NCBI RefSeq assembly: GCF_000017205.1 | Contig: NC_009656.1 | Coordinates: 6,378,501-6,442,500 of the forward strand | Direction: 5' to 3' | From: Pseudomonas paraeruginosa PA7 | Lineage (GTDB): Bacteria > Pseudomonadota > Gammaproteobacteria > Pseudomonadales > Pseudomonadaceae | DNA: 64,000 nt | Shown here: piece after piece, positions 1 to 8,826 of the stretch | Layout of the letters: every line of letters starts with the position of its first letter | Position numbering within the stretch: the stretch's first letter is position 1 | The notes under the pieces: generated by a model | What the model saw: only the letters and a program-made list of their open reading frames with translations | Database searches by the model: none | Told to the model about the DNA's origin: nothing | Position numbers and translations under genes: made by a program

Positions 1-214
1 GCAGGCGCTCCTGCGCCGCACCGGGCGCCAGGCCCTGCTTGCGCAAGGCCGGCCAGGCGTTGGCGACGCGCGCGCGCAACGCCGCTTCAGCGCCCGGCGC
101 CGGATCCCAGGCGACGACGTCGAGGCCATGGGCCAGGGCGCGGGCGATCCAGCCGCTGCCGATGACGCCGCTGCCGAGGGCGGCGAAGGTCTTGATCTCG
201 GTGACGAAGGACAT
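1..214 (-). CDS. cdhA: L-carnitine dehydrogenase, N-terminal part (runs off the window)
   Basis: Only the first 71 codons are inside the window. They read MSFVTEIKTFAALGSGVIGS and onward, an NAD-binding Rossmann start with a GSGVIGSGW glycine-rich loop, as in the 3-hydroxyacyl-CoA dehydrogenase family. CdhA oxidises L-carnitine to 3-dehydrocarnitine with NAD, in the cytoplasm. The start at 214 is preferred over an ATG at 220 because a GGAG lies 6 nt upstream of 214 but directly abuts 220. The gene follows cdhC by about 50 bp on the same strand, matching the caiX-cdhC-cdhA-cdhB order known in P. aeruginosa. The product call is firm from the N-terminus and context; the rest of the protein is not visible. 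Confidence 0.9.
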   Translation of the reverse strand, partial: MSFVTEIKTFAALGSGVIGSGWIARALAHGLDVVAWDPAPGAEAALRARVANAWPALRKQGLAPGAAQERL

Positions 215-263
215 GGACATCTCCAGAAGTTGTTCCCGCCCCCGGCGGGGCGGGGGAAAGAAA

Positions 264-1148
264 TCAGCGCGGTTTCAGGTTCATCCTGCGGCGCCCTTCC
301 GCCGGGCTCAGGGCGCGCCCGCCGAGGCGCTCGATGATCTCGATGGCGCGCTCCACCAGGCTGCCGTTGCTCGCCGGCACGCCCTTGTCCAGCCAGATGT
401 TGTCCTCCAGGCCGACCCGCACGTTGCCGCCCAGCAACATGGCCTGGGCGACCATCGGCATCTGCGTACGGCCGATGCCGAAGCCGGCCCAGGTCGCCCC
501 CGGCGGCAGGTTGTCGGCCATCGCCTTCATGGTCGTGGTATCGGCCGGCGCGCCCCAGGGAATGCCCAGGCAGATCTGGAACAGCGGGTCCTCCAGCAAC
601 CCTTCCTTGAGCATCTGCTTGGCGAACCAGAGGTGGCCGGTATCGAAGATTTCCAGCTCGGCCTTGACCCCCAGTTCGGTGATGCGCCGGGCGCCGGCGC
701 GCAACTGGGCCGGGGTGGAGACATAGATGTAGTCACCGTCGCCGAAGTTGAGGGTGCCGCAGTCCAGGGTGCAGATTTCCGGCAGCAGCTCCTCGACGTG
801 CTTCAGCCGCTCCAGCGGGCCGACCAGGTCGGTGCCGGCGCCGAACTCCAGGGGCTGCTCGCCCTTGCCGATCTCCAGGTCGCCGCCCATGCCGGCGGTG
901 AGGTTGATGATCACGTCGGTGTCGCTCTCGCGGATCCGCTCGACCACTTCGCGGTACAGCGCCACGTCGCGGCTGGGCTTGCCGGTGGCGGGATCACGGA
1001 CGTGGCAGTGGGCGACGGTGGCGCCGGCCCTGGCCGCCTCGATGGCGGCCTCGGCAATCTGCTTGGGGGTGACCGGGATCGCCGGATGCCGGCCGACGGT
1101 ATCGCCGGCGCCGGTCACCGCGCAGGTGACGATGACTTCATGGTTCAC
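264..1148 (-). CDS. cdhC: 3-dehydrocarnitine cleavage enzyme (BKACE/DUF849 family)
   Basis: A 294-residue beta-keto acid cleavage enzyme. The family condenses a beta-keto acid with acetyl-CoA; CdhC converts dehydrocarnitine plus acetyl-CoA into acetoacetate and betainyl-CoA. The sequence begins MNHEVIVTCAVTGAG and has HCHVRDPATGKPSRD near residues 46-60, which carries the zinc-binding HxH-type motif of this family, and NLTAGMGGD at about 81-89. The length is normal for BKACE. It lies between caiX (72 bp upstream, with a stem-loop in the gap) and cdhA on one strand, so an operon is likely. Function is assigned from family and neighbourhood. Confidence 0.92.
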   Translation of the reverse strand: MNHEVIVTCAVTGAGDTVGRHPAIPVTPKQIAEAAIEAARAGATVAHCHVRDPATGKPSRDVALYREVVERIRESDTDVIINLTAGMGGDLEIGKGEQPLEFGAGTDLVGPLERLKHVEELLPEICTLDCGTLNFGDGDYIYVSTPAQLRAGARRITELGVKAELEIFDTGHLWFAKQMLKEGLLEDPLFQICLGIPWGAPADTTTMKAMADNLPPGATWAGFGIGRTQMPMVAQAMLLGGNVRVGLEDNIWLDKGVPASNGSLVERAIEIIERLGGRALSPAEGRRRMNLKPR

Positions 1149-1183
1149 GGTGGTAGCTCCCTGTATTCGGGGTGTACGAAGCC

Positions 1184-1204
1184 CCGCCCGGTCGCGCCGG
1201 GCGG
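1184..1204 (-). terminator. GC-rich stem-loop between caiX and cdhC
   Basis: An 8-bp perfect inverted repeat (CCGCCCGG/CCGGGCGG, 5-nt loop) lies in the caiX-cdhC gap, with no U-tract. Such hairpins after a periplasmic binding-protein gene often stabilise the upstream message or partly stop transcription. This role is inferred. Confidence 0.35.
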
Positions 1205-1220
1205 AGCGGATAGGTGCGGG

Positions 1221-2159
1221 TTACTTCAGCGAGGCCTGGAGCGCGGCCAGGCCATCCTTGCCGTCGAAGGTGCTCACGCCCTCCAGCCAGGCCTTCAGTG
1301 GCTCGGGGTTGGCCTTCAGCCACTGGCGCGCGGCGTCGAGGGGCTGGGTGCGCTCGAGGATTGGCGCCATCACCTGGCTGACCTGGGCGCTGCTGAAACG
1401 CAGGTTGCGCAACAGCCGGGCGACATTGCCACACTGCGCCTGGTAGCCGGCGGCGGTCATGGTGGAGACGGTGGCCGCGCCTTCGTCGGGACCGAACACA
1501 TCCTCGCTGCCGGTGAGGTAGGTCATGTCGATCTGCAGGTTCATCGGATGCGGCTTCCAGCCGAAGAACACCACCCACTGCTTGCGCTTGATCGCCCGCT
1601 TCACCGCCGTGAGCATCCCGGCCTCGCTGGATTCCACCAGTTGGAAGCCCTTCAGGCCGAAACGGTTGTCGTCGATCATCTTCCGGGTGATGCGGTTCGA
1701 GCCGCTGCCCGGCTCGATGGCGTAGATGCGGCCGCCAAGCTTGTCCTTGAAACGGGCGATGTCGGCGAAGGTCTTCAGCCCGCCCTCGGCGACGTAGCGC
1801 GGCACCGCATAGGTGGACTGCGCGTCGGCCAGGGTCGGCGGTTCGATCACTTCGATCCGGCCTTTGTCCAGGTAAGGCCTGGCGACCGGTTGCATGGTCG
1901 GTTGCCAGTAGCCGAGGAACAGGTCCAGCTGCTTGTCGGCCAGGCCGGCCAGGACGATCTGTTGCGAGGCGCTGGTCTGCTTCACCTGGTAGCCCAGGCC
2001 ATCGAGCAAGGCTTCGGCCACGGCGCTGCTGGCGACCACGTCGGTCCAGTTCACCGTGCCCAGGCGCACCGTGCGGCACTGCTCGGGTTCGGCGGCCAGG
2101 GCGGCGCCACTGGCCAGGATCAGCAGGGCGCAGCCCAGCTGGCGAATCGTCGTCTTCAT
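1221..2159 (-). CDS. caiX: Periplasmic carnitine-binding protein of a betaine-type ABC transporter
   Basis: A 312-residue protein with a cleavable signal peptide (basic start MKTTIRQ, hydrophobic core, ALAAE cleavage region near residue 23) and an OpuAC/ProX-type substrate-binding domain. TVNWTDVVASSAVAEALLDG near residues 33-52 and the later TMTAAGYQAQCGN stretch are typical of quaternary-amine binders. CaiX delivers carnitine to the shared CbcWV core of the choline/betaine transporter, which is encoded elsewhere. It is the first gene of the minus-strand carnitine operon and is divergent from cdhR, which is known to activate it in P. aeruginosa. The call is firm at family level; the substrate is from context. 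Confidence 0.9.
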   Translation of the reverse strand: MKTTIRQLGCALLILASGAALAAEPEQCRTVRLGTVNWTDVVASSAVAEALLDGLGYQVKQTSASQQIVLAGLADKQLDLFLGYWQPTMQPVARPYLDKGRIEVIEPPTLADAQSTYAVPRYVAEGGLKTFADIARFKDKLGGRIYAIEPGSGSNRITRKMIDDNRFGLKGFQLVESSEAGMLTAVKRAIKRKQWVVFFGWKPHPMNLQIDMTYLTGSEDVFGPDEGAATVSTMTAAGYQAQCGNVARLLRNLRFSSAQVSQVMAPILERTQPLDAARQWLKANPEPLKAWLEGVSTFDGKDGLAALQASLK

Positions 2160-2369
2160 CGGTCTCCCCTCGTGCGGCTATTGGTTGTTTTTCTGCGAGG
2201 TCGGTGCCGGCCCCTCCCGGGGCTGGTCCTGGCGACCAAGGTACGCAGGCGGCGCCGCGGCGAAACGCACTGCGGCGACCAGCTCTTGCACTGCAGCGAC
2301 CTGACCATTGCCAAGCGCGGCAGGCCTGCGCTACACACAGGCTGCGCAACCTCGACCATGGAGCTCCCC
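2160..2369. promoter_or_regulatory. caiX / cdhR divergent intergenic region
   Basis: This 210-bp gap separates the caiX operon from the divergent cdhR gene. CdhR-dependent induction of carnitine genes is established, so its site is expected here. I could not pick out a specific operator by eye, so only the region is annotated. Confidence 0.4.
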
Positions 2370-3380
2370 ATGTCCCAGGACTTCTGGTTCCTCCTGCTGC
2401 CCGGCTTCTCGGTAATGGGCTTCGTTTCCGCCGTGGAGCCATTGCGAGTGGCCAACCGCTTCCACGCCGACCTCTACCGCTGGCACGTGCTCAGCGCCGA
2501 CGGCGGTCCGGTGCTGGCCAGCAATGGCATGTCGGTGAACAGCGACGGCGCGCTGGAGCCGCTGAAGAAAGGCGACCTGCTGTTCGTGGTGGCCGGTTTC
2601 GAGCCGCTGCGGGCGGTCACCCCGGCACTGGTGCAGTGGCTGCGCAAGCTCGATCGCAACGGCGTGACCCTCGGTGGCATCGATACCGGCAGCGTGGTGC
2701 TGGCCGAGGCCGGGCTGCTCGACGGGCGCCGCGCGACCCTGCACTGGGAAGCCATCGACGCCTTCCAGGAGTCCTACCCGCAACTGAACGTGACCCAGGA
2801 GCTGTTCGAGATCGACGGGCCGCGCATCACCTCGGCCGGCGGCACCGCCTCCATCGACCTGATGCTCGACCTGATCGCCCAGGCCCACGGCCCGCAGCTG
2901 GCGGTGCAGGTTTCCGAGCAGTTCGTGCTCGGCCGCATCCGCCCGCGCCAGGACCACCAGCGCCTGCAGGTGGCGACCCGCTATGGGGTGAGCAACCGCA
3001 AGCTGGTGCAGGTGATCGGCGAGATGGAGCGGCATACCGAGCCGCCACTGACCACCCTGGAGCTGGCCGAGCGCATCCAGGTCACCCGCCGCCAGCTGGA
3101 ACGGCTGTTCCGCGTGCACCTGGACGACACGCCCTCGAACTTCTACCTCGGCCTGCGCCTGGACAAGGCCCGCCAGTTGCTGCGCCAGACCGACCTCAGC
3201 GTGCTACAGGTGAGCCTGGCCTGCGGCTTCGAGTCGCCGTCGTACTTCTCCCGCAGCTACCGCGCGCGCTTCGCCGCCAGTCCCAGCCAGGATCGCGCGG
3301 TGCTGCCGCTCAAGGCTCCCGCAGCCACGCCGCCAGGCGCGCCAGCAGGGCATCGCACGCCTCGAGCTGAGCGAGGCTGA
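2370..3380 (+). CDS. cdhR: AraC-family activator of carnitine catabolism (GATase1-like)
   Basis: A 336-residue regulator with an N-terminal DJ-1/PfpI (GATase1-like) sensing domain (MSQDFWFLLLPGFSVMGFVS) and a C-terminal AraC double helix-turn-helix (TLELAERIQVTRRQLERLF, then VSLACGFESPSYFSRSYRARF). This architecture is shared by CdhR, GbdR and ArgR of pseudomonads. The start at 2370 is preferred over an in-frame ATG at 2358 because GGAG sits 6 nt upstream. It activates the divergent caiX-cdhCAB operon in response to carnitine. The last about 24 codons overlap the 3' end of the convergent M20 gene by 71 nt. The reading frame is open far upstream, but that extension is not coding. Confidence 0.92.
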   Translation: MSQDFWFLLLPGFSVMGFVSAVEPLRVANRFHADLYRWHVLSADGGPVLASNGMSVNSDGALEPLKKGDLLFVVAGFEPLRAVTPALVQWLRKLDRNGVTLGGIDTGSVVLAEAGLLDGRRATLHWEAIDAFQESYPQLNVTQELFEIDGPRITSAGGTASIDLMLDLIAQAHGPQLAVQVSEQFVLGRIRPRQDHQRLQVATRYGVSNRKLVQVIGEMERHTEPPLTTLELAERIQVTRRQLERLFRVHLDDTPSNFYLGLRLDKARQLLRQTDLSVLQVSLACGFESPSYFSRSYRARFAASPSQDRAVLPLKAPAATPPGAPAGHRTPRAERG

Positions 3381-4464
3381 CGAACTCGTCCGGCTTGTGG
3401 CCCTGGTCCATGCTGCCGGGACCGCAGATCACCGCCGGGATACCGGCCTGGTGGAACAGCCCACCCTCGGTGCCGAAGGCCACGGTGGAGAAATCCGTCG
3501 AACCGCTGAGCAGGCCGATCAGCTCCGCCGCCTGGCTGTCGTCTGCGGTGAGCAGGCCGGGATAGGCCGATAGCGGCGTGAAGCGAATGTCGGTGCCTTG
3601 CTGCACGGCGCGCATTTGCGGCAGCAGTTCGCTTTCAGCGTAGTCGCGGAGCTCCTCGGCGACCTGTCGCGGGTCGTCCGCCGGCAGCGCGCGGATCTCG
3701 AAGTCGAAGCGGCATTCGGCGGGCACGATGTTCAGCGCGCGACCGCCCTGGATCAGCCCGGTCTGCACCGTCGAGCAGGGCGGATCGAAACGCCGGTCGT
3801 GGCGCTCCGGCGCCGCCAGGCGTGCGCCGATCTCGCCGAGGCGGCCGATCAGCCGCGCGGCGTATTCGATGGCATTCACCCCCTGCGGCGCGTAGGCCGA
3901 ATGGCAGGCCGCGCCGTGCACCTCGCAGCGCATGGCCAGCTTACCCTTGTGGCCGAGCACCGGCTTCAGCTCGGTGGGCTCGCCGATGATGCACAGCAAC
4001 GGCTTGTGCGGACGCCGCTCCAGCGCCGCGAGCAGCGAACGGACGCCCAGGCAGCCGACTTCCTCGTCGTAGGAGAACGCCAGGTGCACCGGCAGGCGCA
4101 GCGGCGCGGCGAGGAACGCCGGGACGGCCGCCAGCACGCAGGCCAGGTAGCCCTTCATGTCCGCCGTGCCACGCCCGTAGAGGCGGCCGTCGCGCTCGCT
4201 GAGCCGGAACGGCGGCACGCTCCAGGCCTGGCCGTCCGCCGGTACCACGTCGGTATGCCCGGAAAGGCAGACGCCGCCACGGTCGCTGGGGCCGATGGTG
4301 GCGTAGAGATTGGCCTTGCGGCCCTCGGCGTCGAAGAACAGTTCGCTGTCGACGCCGAAACCCGCCAGGTAGTCGCGGACGTAGTCGATCAGCGCCAGGT
4401 TGGACTCGCGGCTGACGGTGTCGAACGCCACCAGGTCGGCGAGGATGTCGCGGCTGCCAGGCAT
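3310..4464 (-). CDS. M20-family zinc amidohydrolase, acetylornithine deacetylase-like
   Basis: A 384-residue ArgE/DapE-type metallohydrolase. The metal and catalytic motifs are LSGHTDVVPADG (about residue 67), LYGRGTADMKGYLA (about 96) and YDEEVGCLG (about 134), followed by the dimerisation lid domain. The start at 4464 has GGAG 7 nt upstream. It ends an apparent operon of flavin monooxygenase, RidA, DUF1028 and this gene, so it more likely removes an acyl or formyl group from a catabolic intermediate than takes part in arginine synthesis. Its 3' end overlaps cdhR. The true substrate is unknown; the call is firm only at the fold and chemistry level. Confidence 0.8.
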   Translation of the reverse strand: MPGSRDILADLVAFDTVSRESNLALIDYVRDYLAGFGVDSELFFDAEGRKANLYATIGPSDRGGVCLSGHTDVVPADGQAWSVPPFRLSERDGRLYGRGTADMKGYLACVLAAVPAFLAAPLRLPVHLAFSYDEEVGCLGVRSLLAALERRPHKPLLCIIGEPTELKPVLGHKGKLAMRCEVHGAACHSAYAPQGVNAIEYAARLIGRLGEIGARLAAPERHDRRFDPPCSTVQTGLIQGGRALNIVPAECRFDFEIRALPADDPRQVAEELRDYAESELLPQMRAVQQGTDIRFTPLSAYPGLLTADDSQAAELIGLLSGSTDFSTVAFGTEGGLFHQAGIPAVICGPGSMDQGHKPDEFVSLAQLEACDALLARLAAWLREP

Positions 4465-4523
4465 GTCGGACTCCAGTGGCGCACCGTCCGCGGCGCGCCG
4501 TCGTAGGAAAGGGAACGGCGGCC

Positions 4524-5198
4524 TCACTCGTCGCCGGGCACGCCGTAGCTCGGCGCACGGGTCGGGTCGAGGGCGCGGGTCACATAGTCCTGCATCTGCG
4601 GCTTGTAGGCGAGCCACAGTCGCTCGAGCTGGCCGATGGGGTCGTGCTCGGCCCAGTCGACGCGCAGGTCGACCACCGGCCAGAGCAGGTCGCCGACCAC
4701 CGACAGCGCCGCCGAATGCACCGGCCCGGCCTCTCCGCCAGCGGCCAGCGCGGCCCCCATCGCCGCCAGCAGGCGCTCGGCGAGCAGGCCTTCGGCGTTC
4801 TCGAAGGCATCCACCATCGCCTCGATCACCGCCGGCGCGGCCAGCAGGTTGCCGGCCGCCACGCATTGCTCGCCAGCCAGCGCGTGGTGCACGCCGAGCG
4901 CCTCGCGGCCGGTGAACAACGCGGTGCGGCCGTGCTGGTCGATCACCGTGACCTGGCGGTACTGGCCATAGCCGTTGCTGCTCAGCGCCTGGTCCAGCGC
5001 TTCGCCAGGGGCCAGGCCCTGGTCGAGGCGGTCGAGGATCTGCGGGCCGAGCGCCGGCAGGGTGATGTTCTGCGTGGCCACCGCGCCGGTGCCGGCGCGC
5101 AGCCAGGGACAACGGGCGCCGACGGCGATGCTCGACGAGCTGATGGCGATGCCCAACTGGCCGGTTTCGGCGCAGCGGCCGACGATGGAAAAGGTCAT
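4524..5198 (-). CDS. DUF1028 family protein (Ntn-hydrolase-like)
   Basis: A 224-residue protein starting MTFSIVGRCAETGQLGIAIS with GARCPWLRAGTGAVATQN at about 27-44, the hallmark N-terminus of the DUF1028 family, which has an Ntn-hydrolase-like fold. No reaction is established for the family to my knowledge; members often sit beside peptidases and RidA-type proteins, as here. It lies 13 bp after the RidA gene and about 60 bp before the M20 gene, consistent with an operon. No signal peptide or membrane segment is seen. Confidence 0.8.
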   Translation of the reverse strand: MTFSIVGRCAETGQLGIAISSSSIAVGARCPWLRAGTGAVATQNITLPALGPQILDRLDQGLAPGEALDQALSSNGYGQYRQVTVIDQHGRTALFTGREALGVHHALAGEQCVAAGNLLAAPAVIEAMVDAFENAEGLLAERLLAAMGAALAAGGEAGPVHSAALSVVGDLLWPVVDLRVDWAEHDPIGQLERLWLAYKPQMQDYVTRALDPTRAPSYGVPGDE

Positions 5199-5211
5199 GG
5201 CGCGCGCCTCC

Positions 5212-5634
5212 TCATTGCTGCCAGTCGTCGGGAATCACCGCGATCACGTCGATCTCCATCAGCCACTGCGGCTGGCCGAGGGCCGAGACCACCAGCCCGG
5301 TGGAAATCGGGAACACCCCTTTGAGCCACTTGCCGACTTCGCGATAGACCGGCTCGCGGTAGCGCGGGTCGATCAGGTAGGTAGTGGTCTTGACGATGTG
5401 CGAGAGGTCGCTGCCGGCTTCTTCCAGCAATTGTTTGACGTTCTTCATCGCCTGCTCGGCCTGGGCGCGCGGGTCGCCGAGGCCGACCAGGTTGCCGTCG
5501 AAGTCGGTGCCGACCTGGCCGCGCACGTACACCGTGTTGCCGGCGCGCACGGCCTGGCAGAGGTCGTTGTCCAGGGACTGGTTGGGATAGGTGTCCTTGG
5601 TGTTGAACATGCGTATGCGGGTGTGGGTAGGCAT
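5212..5634 (-). CDS. RidA/YjgF-family protein (imine/enamine deaminase type)
   Basis: A 140-residue protein with the RidA fold signature (VRAGNTVYVRGQVGTDFDGN, then AQAEQAMKNVKQLLEEAG, and YREVGKWLKGVFPIS). The ATG at 5634 shares its A with the TGA of the upstream monooxygenase, so translation is probably coupled. A second possible start lies at 5610 (MFNTKDTYP). RidA proteins hydrolyse reactive enamines and imines. Next to a flavin monooxygenase this suggests removal of an imine or enamine formed during substrate oxidation. It ends about 7 residues after the IDVIAVIPDDW stretch. Confidence 0.87.
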   Translation of the reverse strand: MPTHTRIRMFNTKDTYPNQSLDNDLCQAVRAGNTVYVRGQVGTDFDGNLVGLGDPRAQAEQAMKNVKQLLEEAGSDLSHIVKTTTYLIDPRYREPVYREVGKWLKGVFPISTGLVVSALGQPQWLMEIDVIAVIPDDWQQ

Positions 5635-6986
5635 CAGCTGACTTCCTGCAGGCTGGTTTGCGGGGCGGGCGCGGCGCGTTCCGGTTGCTGGCGTTGCGCG
5701 GCGGCGTGGTAGTCGAGGTACTTGCGCTGGATGGCGATGTGGTCGGCGACGTGGCGAGCGTCGTGCCAGACGCCCCAGATGAACGAGGAGCCGCGCCGCG
5801 ACAGCCAGGGCAGGCCGATGAAGTACACGCCGGGTTCGCTGGACACGCCGCGCTGGTGGCGCGGCTTGCCGTTCGGGTCGAAGGCGTCGACCTGCAGCCA
5901 GCCGAAATCGACGGCATAGCCGGTGGCCCAGATGATGCTGCCCACCCCGGCCGCGGCCAGGTCCAGCTCGAGGATCGGATCGGTCACGCACGCCGGATCG
6001 GGCAGCCGGCGGCGCGCCTCGGGCTCTTCCGGCAGGTCGAGGCCGTTGCGGGCGACATAGGCGTCGGCGGCGTCGAGCAGCGCCAGGTAGTTCTCGTCGC
6101 CGCGCGCCAGGTTCTCCGCCAGGTCCGGCTGGAAGGTGGCGACGCCGTCGGCGAAGGACCTGGTCAGTCCGACCAGGGTCACGCCCTGCTGTGCCAGGGC
6201 GCGGAAGTCAACGGTATGTCCGCCGCGGGCACCGCTCACGGCGATGGTCACGTGCTCGCGGCCGGGCTTGGCGACTTCCGCGTCCCATTCGCCGAGCACC
6301 CCCAGCCACCAGCAGAAATCGCGACCACGGTAGGAACGCGGCGGGCGGTCATGGGCGCCCACCGAGAGGTAGACCTGGCGTCCGGCACGTTGCAGCTCGT
6401 CGGCGATCTGGACCCCCGACGAACCGGCGCCGACCACCAGTACCGCGCCTTCGGGCAACTGCCGCGGGTTATGGTAGTGGGCCGAGTGGATCTGCCGGAT
6501 ACGCTCGTCGCGCGGCGCGATCGGCGGGATCACCGGACGCTGGAACGGGCCGGTGGCGGCGACCACCCGGTTGGCCTCGATGGTCCCGGCGGAGGTTTCC
6601 ACGGTGAAGCCGGGGCGGCCGACATTGCGCACCACCTTCGTCACCTCGACGCCGGTACGGATCGGCGCGGCGATCCGCTTCGCGTAGGCCTCGAAATAGG
6701 CGGCCACCTGGTCCTTGCCGGGGAAGCCGTCGGGATCGCTGTCGAATTCCATTCCCGGGAAGCGATCGTGCCAGGCCGGGCCGTTGGCCACCAGCGAATC
6801 CCAGCGCCCGCTGCGCCAGGCCTCGGCGATGCGGTTGCGCTCCAGGACCAGGTGCGGCACGCCGAGACGGCCCAGGTGTTCGCTCATCGCCACGCCGGCC
6901 TGGCCGGCGCCGACGACGAGGGTGTCGGTCTTTTCCACGGTCCCGCCCGTGCCCTGGGGCAAGGCGGTGCGATTCAGGTCGGTCAT
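5634..6986 (-). CDS. Flavin-containing monooxygenase (CzcO/TrkA-like)
   Basis: A 450-residue two-dinucleotide-binding-domain flavoprotein. The FAD site is DTLVVGAGQAGVAMSEHLGR at about residues 21-40; an NADPH site, VLVVGAGSSGVQIADELQRA, lies near the middle. GPFQRPVIPPIAP and WATGYAVDFGWL fit class B monooxygenases of the CzcO type. It is the first gene of a four-gene minus-strand operon (RidA, DUF1028 and M20 follow) and overlaps RidA by one base. The product should oxygenate a nitrogen- or carbon-containing substrate using NADPH and O2. The substrate is unknown. Confidence 0.82.
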   Translation of the reverse strand: MTDLNRTALPQGTGGTVEKTDTLVVGAGQAGVAMSEHLGRLGVPHLVLERNRIAEAWRSGRWDSLVANGPAWHDRFPGMEFDSDPDGFPGKDQVAAYFEAYAKRIAAPIRTGVEVTKVVRNVGRPGFTVETSAGTIEANRVVAATGPFQRPVIPPIAPRDERIRQIHSAHYHNPRQLPEGAVLVVGAGSSGVQIADELQRAGRQVYLSVGAHDRPPRSYRGRDFCWWLGVLGEWDAEVAKPGREHVTIAVSGARGGHTVDFRALAQQGVTLVGLTRSFADGVATFQPDLAENLARGDENYLALLDAADAYVARNGLDLPEEPEARRRLPDPACVTDPILELDLAAAGVGSIIWATGYAVDFGWLQVDAFDPNGKPRHQRGVSSEPGVYFIGLPWLSRRGSSFIWGVWHDARHVADHIAIQRKYLDYHAAAQRQQPERAAPAPQTSLQEVS

Positions 6987-7200
6987 GGCTCGGTTCCTCG
7001 GACTCTGGTCGTTCTTGTTCTGCGGTTGCGTGATGGCCGCATTCTGTTCAGAGCCGGGGAATAGCGAAATTATGATTTTTGTAGTCGCTGGCTAGGGAAA
7101 AGCTGCACGCCCGCGCATTCGGCGGGCGGCAGAGACGACGCGGCGGCGCGCGGAACCTGTTGACGGCAGTTTCCGTTGCGCAGCGGTCGTGGGCAGGTCC

Positions 7201-8676
7201 TCAGAGGATCGGCGAGACCAGTCGCGCCACGCGCATCCCCAGTTGCTGCAGGCGGCGTACGCTGCGGCGGTCTTCCGGAGTGAATTCGAGCGACTCGGCG
7301 AAGTCCGCTTCGAGCATCGCCTCCACCTCGCCGGCGAAGGCCTCGTCGACGGTCACCACCATCACCTCGAAATTCAGCCGGAACGAACGGTTGTCCAGGT
7401 TGGCGCTGCCGACGGCGGCGGTATCGCGGTCCACCAGCACCACCTTCTGGTGGAGGAAGCCGGGCTGGTAGCGGAACACCTTGACCCCGGCACGGATCGC
7501 CTCCAGCGCGTAGAGGCTGGAGGCGGCATACACCGTGCGGTGGTCCGCGCGCGAGGGTATCAGCAGGCGCACGTCGACGCCGCGCAGCACCGCCAGGCGC
7601 AGGGCGGCCATCACCGCTTCGTCGGGAACGAAATACGGCGAGGTGATCCAGACCCGCTCGTGGGCGGCGTTGATCATCTCGACGAAGAACAGCGAGCAGG
7701 TTTCCTGGGCATCCGCCGGGCCGCTGGCGACCACCTGGCAGAGCACGCCCTCGCTGTCGTACTGCGGCGGCAGGATCAGCGGCGGCAGGCTGTGGGTCGC
7801 CCAGTACCAGTCCTCGGCGAAGCTTTCCTGCAGGCAGGCCACCGCCGGTCCGCGCAGTTCCAGGTGGGTATCGCGCCAGGGCGCCAGCGGCGGCTTCTCG
7901 CCGAGGTACTCGACACCGACGTTGTGCCCGCCGACGAAACCGCATTCGCCGTCCACCACCACGACCTTGCGGTGGTTGCGGAAATTCACCTGGAAGCGGT
8001 TGAGCATGCCGCTGCCGGTGCTGAAGCCGTGCACCTGCACGCCGCCCTGGCGCAGCCGCTCGACATAGCGGTGCGGCAGCGCGTGGCTGCCGATGGCGTC
8101 ATAGAGGAAGAACACTTCCACGCCGTTGGCCGCGCGCTCCAGCAGCAATTGCTGGAGGCGCTGGCCGAGAGCGTCGTCGCGGACGATGAAGAACTGCACC
8201 AGGATCACCTGGCGGGCGGCGGAGATCGCCTTGAACATCGCCTCGAAGCTGGCCTCGCCGTTGACCAGCAGGCGCACCCGGTTGTTCGCCAGGGTCGGCG
8301 TGCGGGTCATCCGCACCAGCGCCTTGAGCCCCTTGTAGCCGCTGACCTGGCGGGCCGCCAGGGCCTCCTCGACCCAGGGACGCCAGTCCAGCTCGGCGGC
8401 CGCCAGGTGCATCTCGCGGTTGGCCTGGCGCCGCGCCTCGATGTAGGCGTCGAAACGGCTGCGACCGAACACCAGGTACGGCAGCAGGGTCAGGTACGGC
8501 ATGAATACCAACGAGGTGGCCCAGGCGATCGCGCCCTGGGCGGTGCGCACGGTGAGCACGGCATGGATGGCGGCGACGAAGCCGAGTACCTGGATACCGA
8601 CCAGCAGCAGGCCGAGGTAGGTGGTGGAGGTCATTGCGCGAGGTCGATCCTTGTCCACTCCGGTGGCGGCCATCAT
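7201..8676 (-). CDS. cls: Cardiolipin synthase
   Basis: A 491-residue phospholipase-D superfamily enzyme with two N-terminal membrane segments (YLGLLLVGIQVLGFVAAIHA and IAWATSLVFMPYLTLLPYLV) and two HKD active sites: NHRKVVVVDGECGFVGGHN and LHQKVVLVDRDTAAVGSANL. It condenses two phosphatidylglycerol molecules to cardiolipin and glycerol at the inner membrane. The start at 8676 has GGAG 6 nt upstream; an alternative ATG at 8634 (MTSTTYLG) matches family N-termini but lacks a good ribosome site. It stands alone, followed by a 214-bp gap before the monooxygenase gene that holds nothing else I can support. Confidence 0.93.
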   Translation of the reverse strand: MMAATGVDKDRPRAMTSTTYLGLLLVGIQVLGFVAAIHAVLTVRTAQGAIAWATSLVFMPYLTLLPYLVFGRSRFDAYIEARRQANREMHLAAAELDWRPWVEEALAARQVSGYKGLKALVRMTRTPTLANNRVRLLVNGEASFEAMFKAISAARQVILVQFFIVRDDALGQRLQQLLLERAANGVEVFFLYDAIGSHALPHRYVERLRQGGVQVHGFSTGSGMLNRFQVNFRNHRKVVVVDGECGFVGGHNVGVEYLGEKPPLAPWRDTHLELRGPAVACLQESFAEDWYWATHSLPPLILPPQYDSEGVLCQVVASGPADAQETCSLFFVEMINAAHERVWITSPYFVPDEAVMAALRLAVLRGVDVRLLIPSRADHRTVYAASSLYALEAIRAGVKVFRYQPGFLHQKVVLVDRDTAAVGSANLDNRSFRLNFEVMVVTVDEAFAGEVEAMLEADFAESLEFTPEDRRSVRRLQQLGMRVARLVSPIL

Positions 8677-8826
8677 AGCCCTCTCCGGGGTAGGTCTGGC
8701 CAGCCTGGCAAACAGCCAGGGGGCGAGGCGGGATTGGCAGGATCCGTGGGATCGACGTCATTCGGCCGCGCTCGCCCTGCCCTACGCTGTTCCCATCGAA
8801 AACCACCGCAGACCGAGGAGCCCGCC

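Noticed and set aside
39..2369. Long plus-strand open frame leading into cdhR
   Set aside because: It covers the cdhC and caiX genes in antisense and is open only because of high GC. CdhR starts at 2370 with a good ribosome site.
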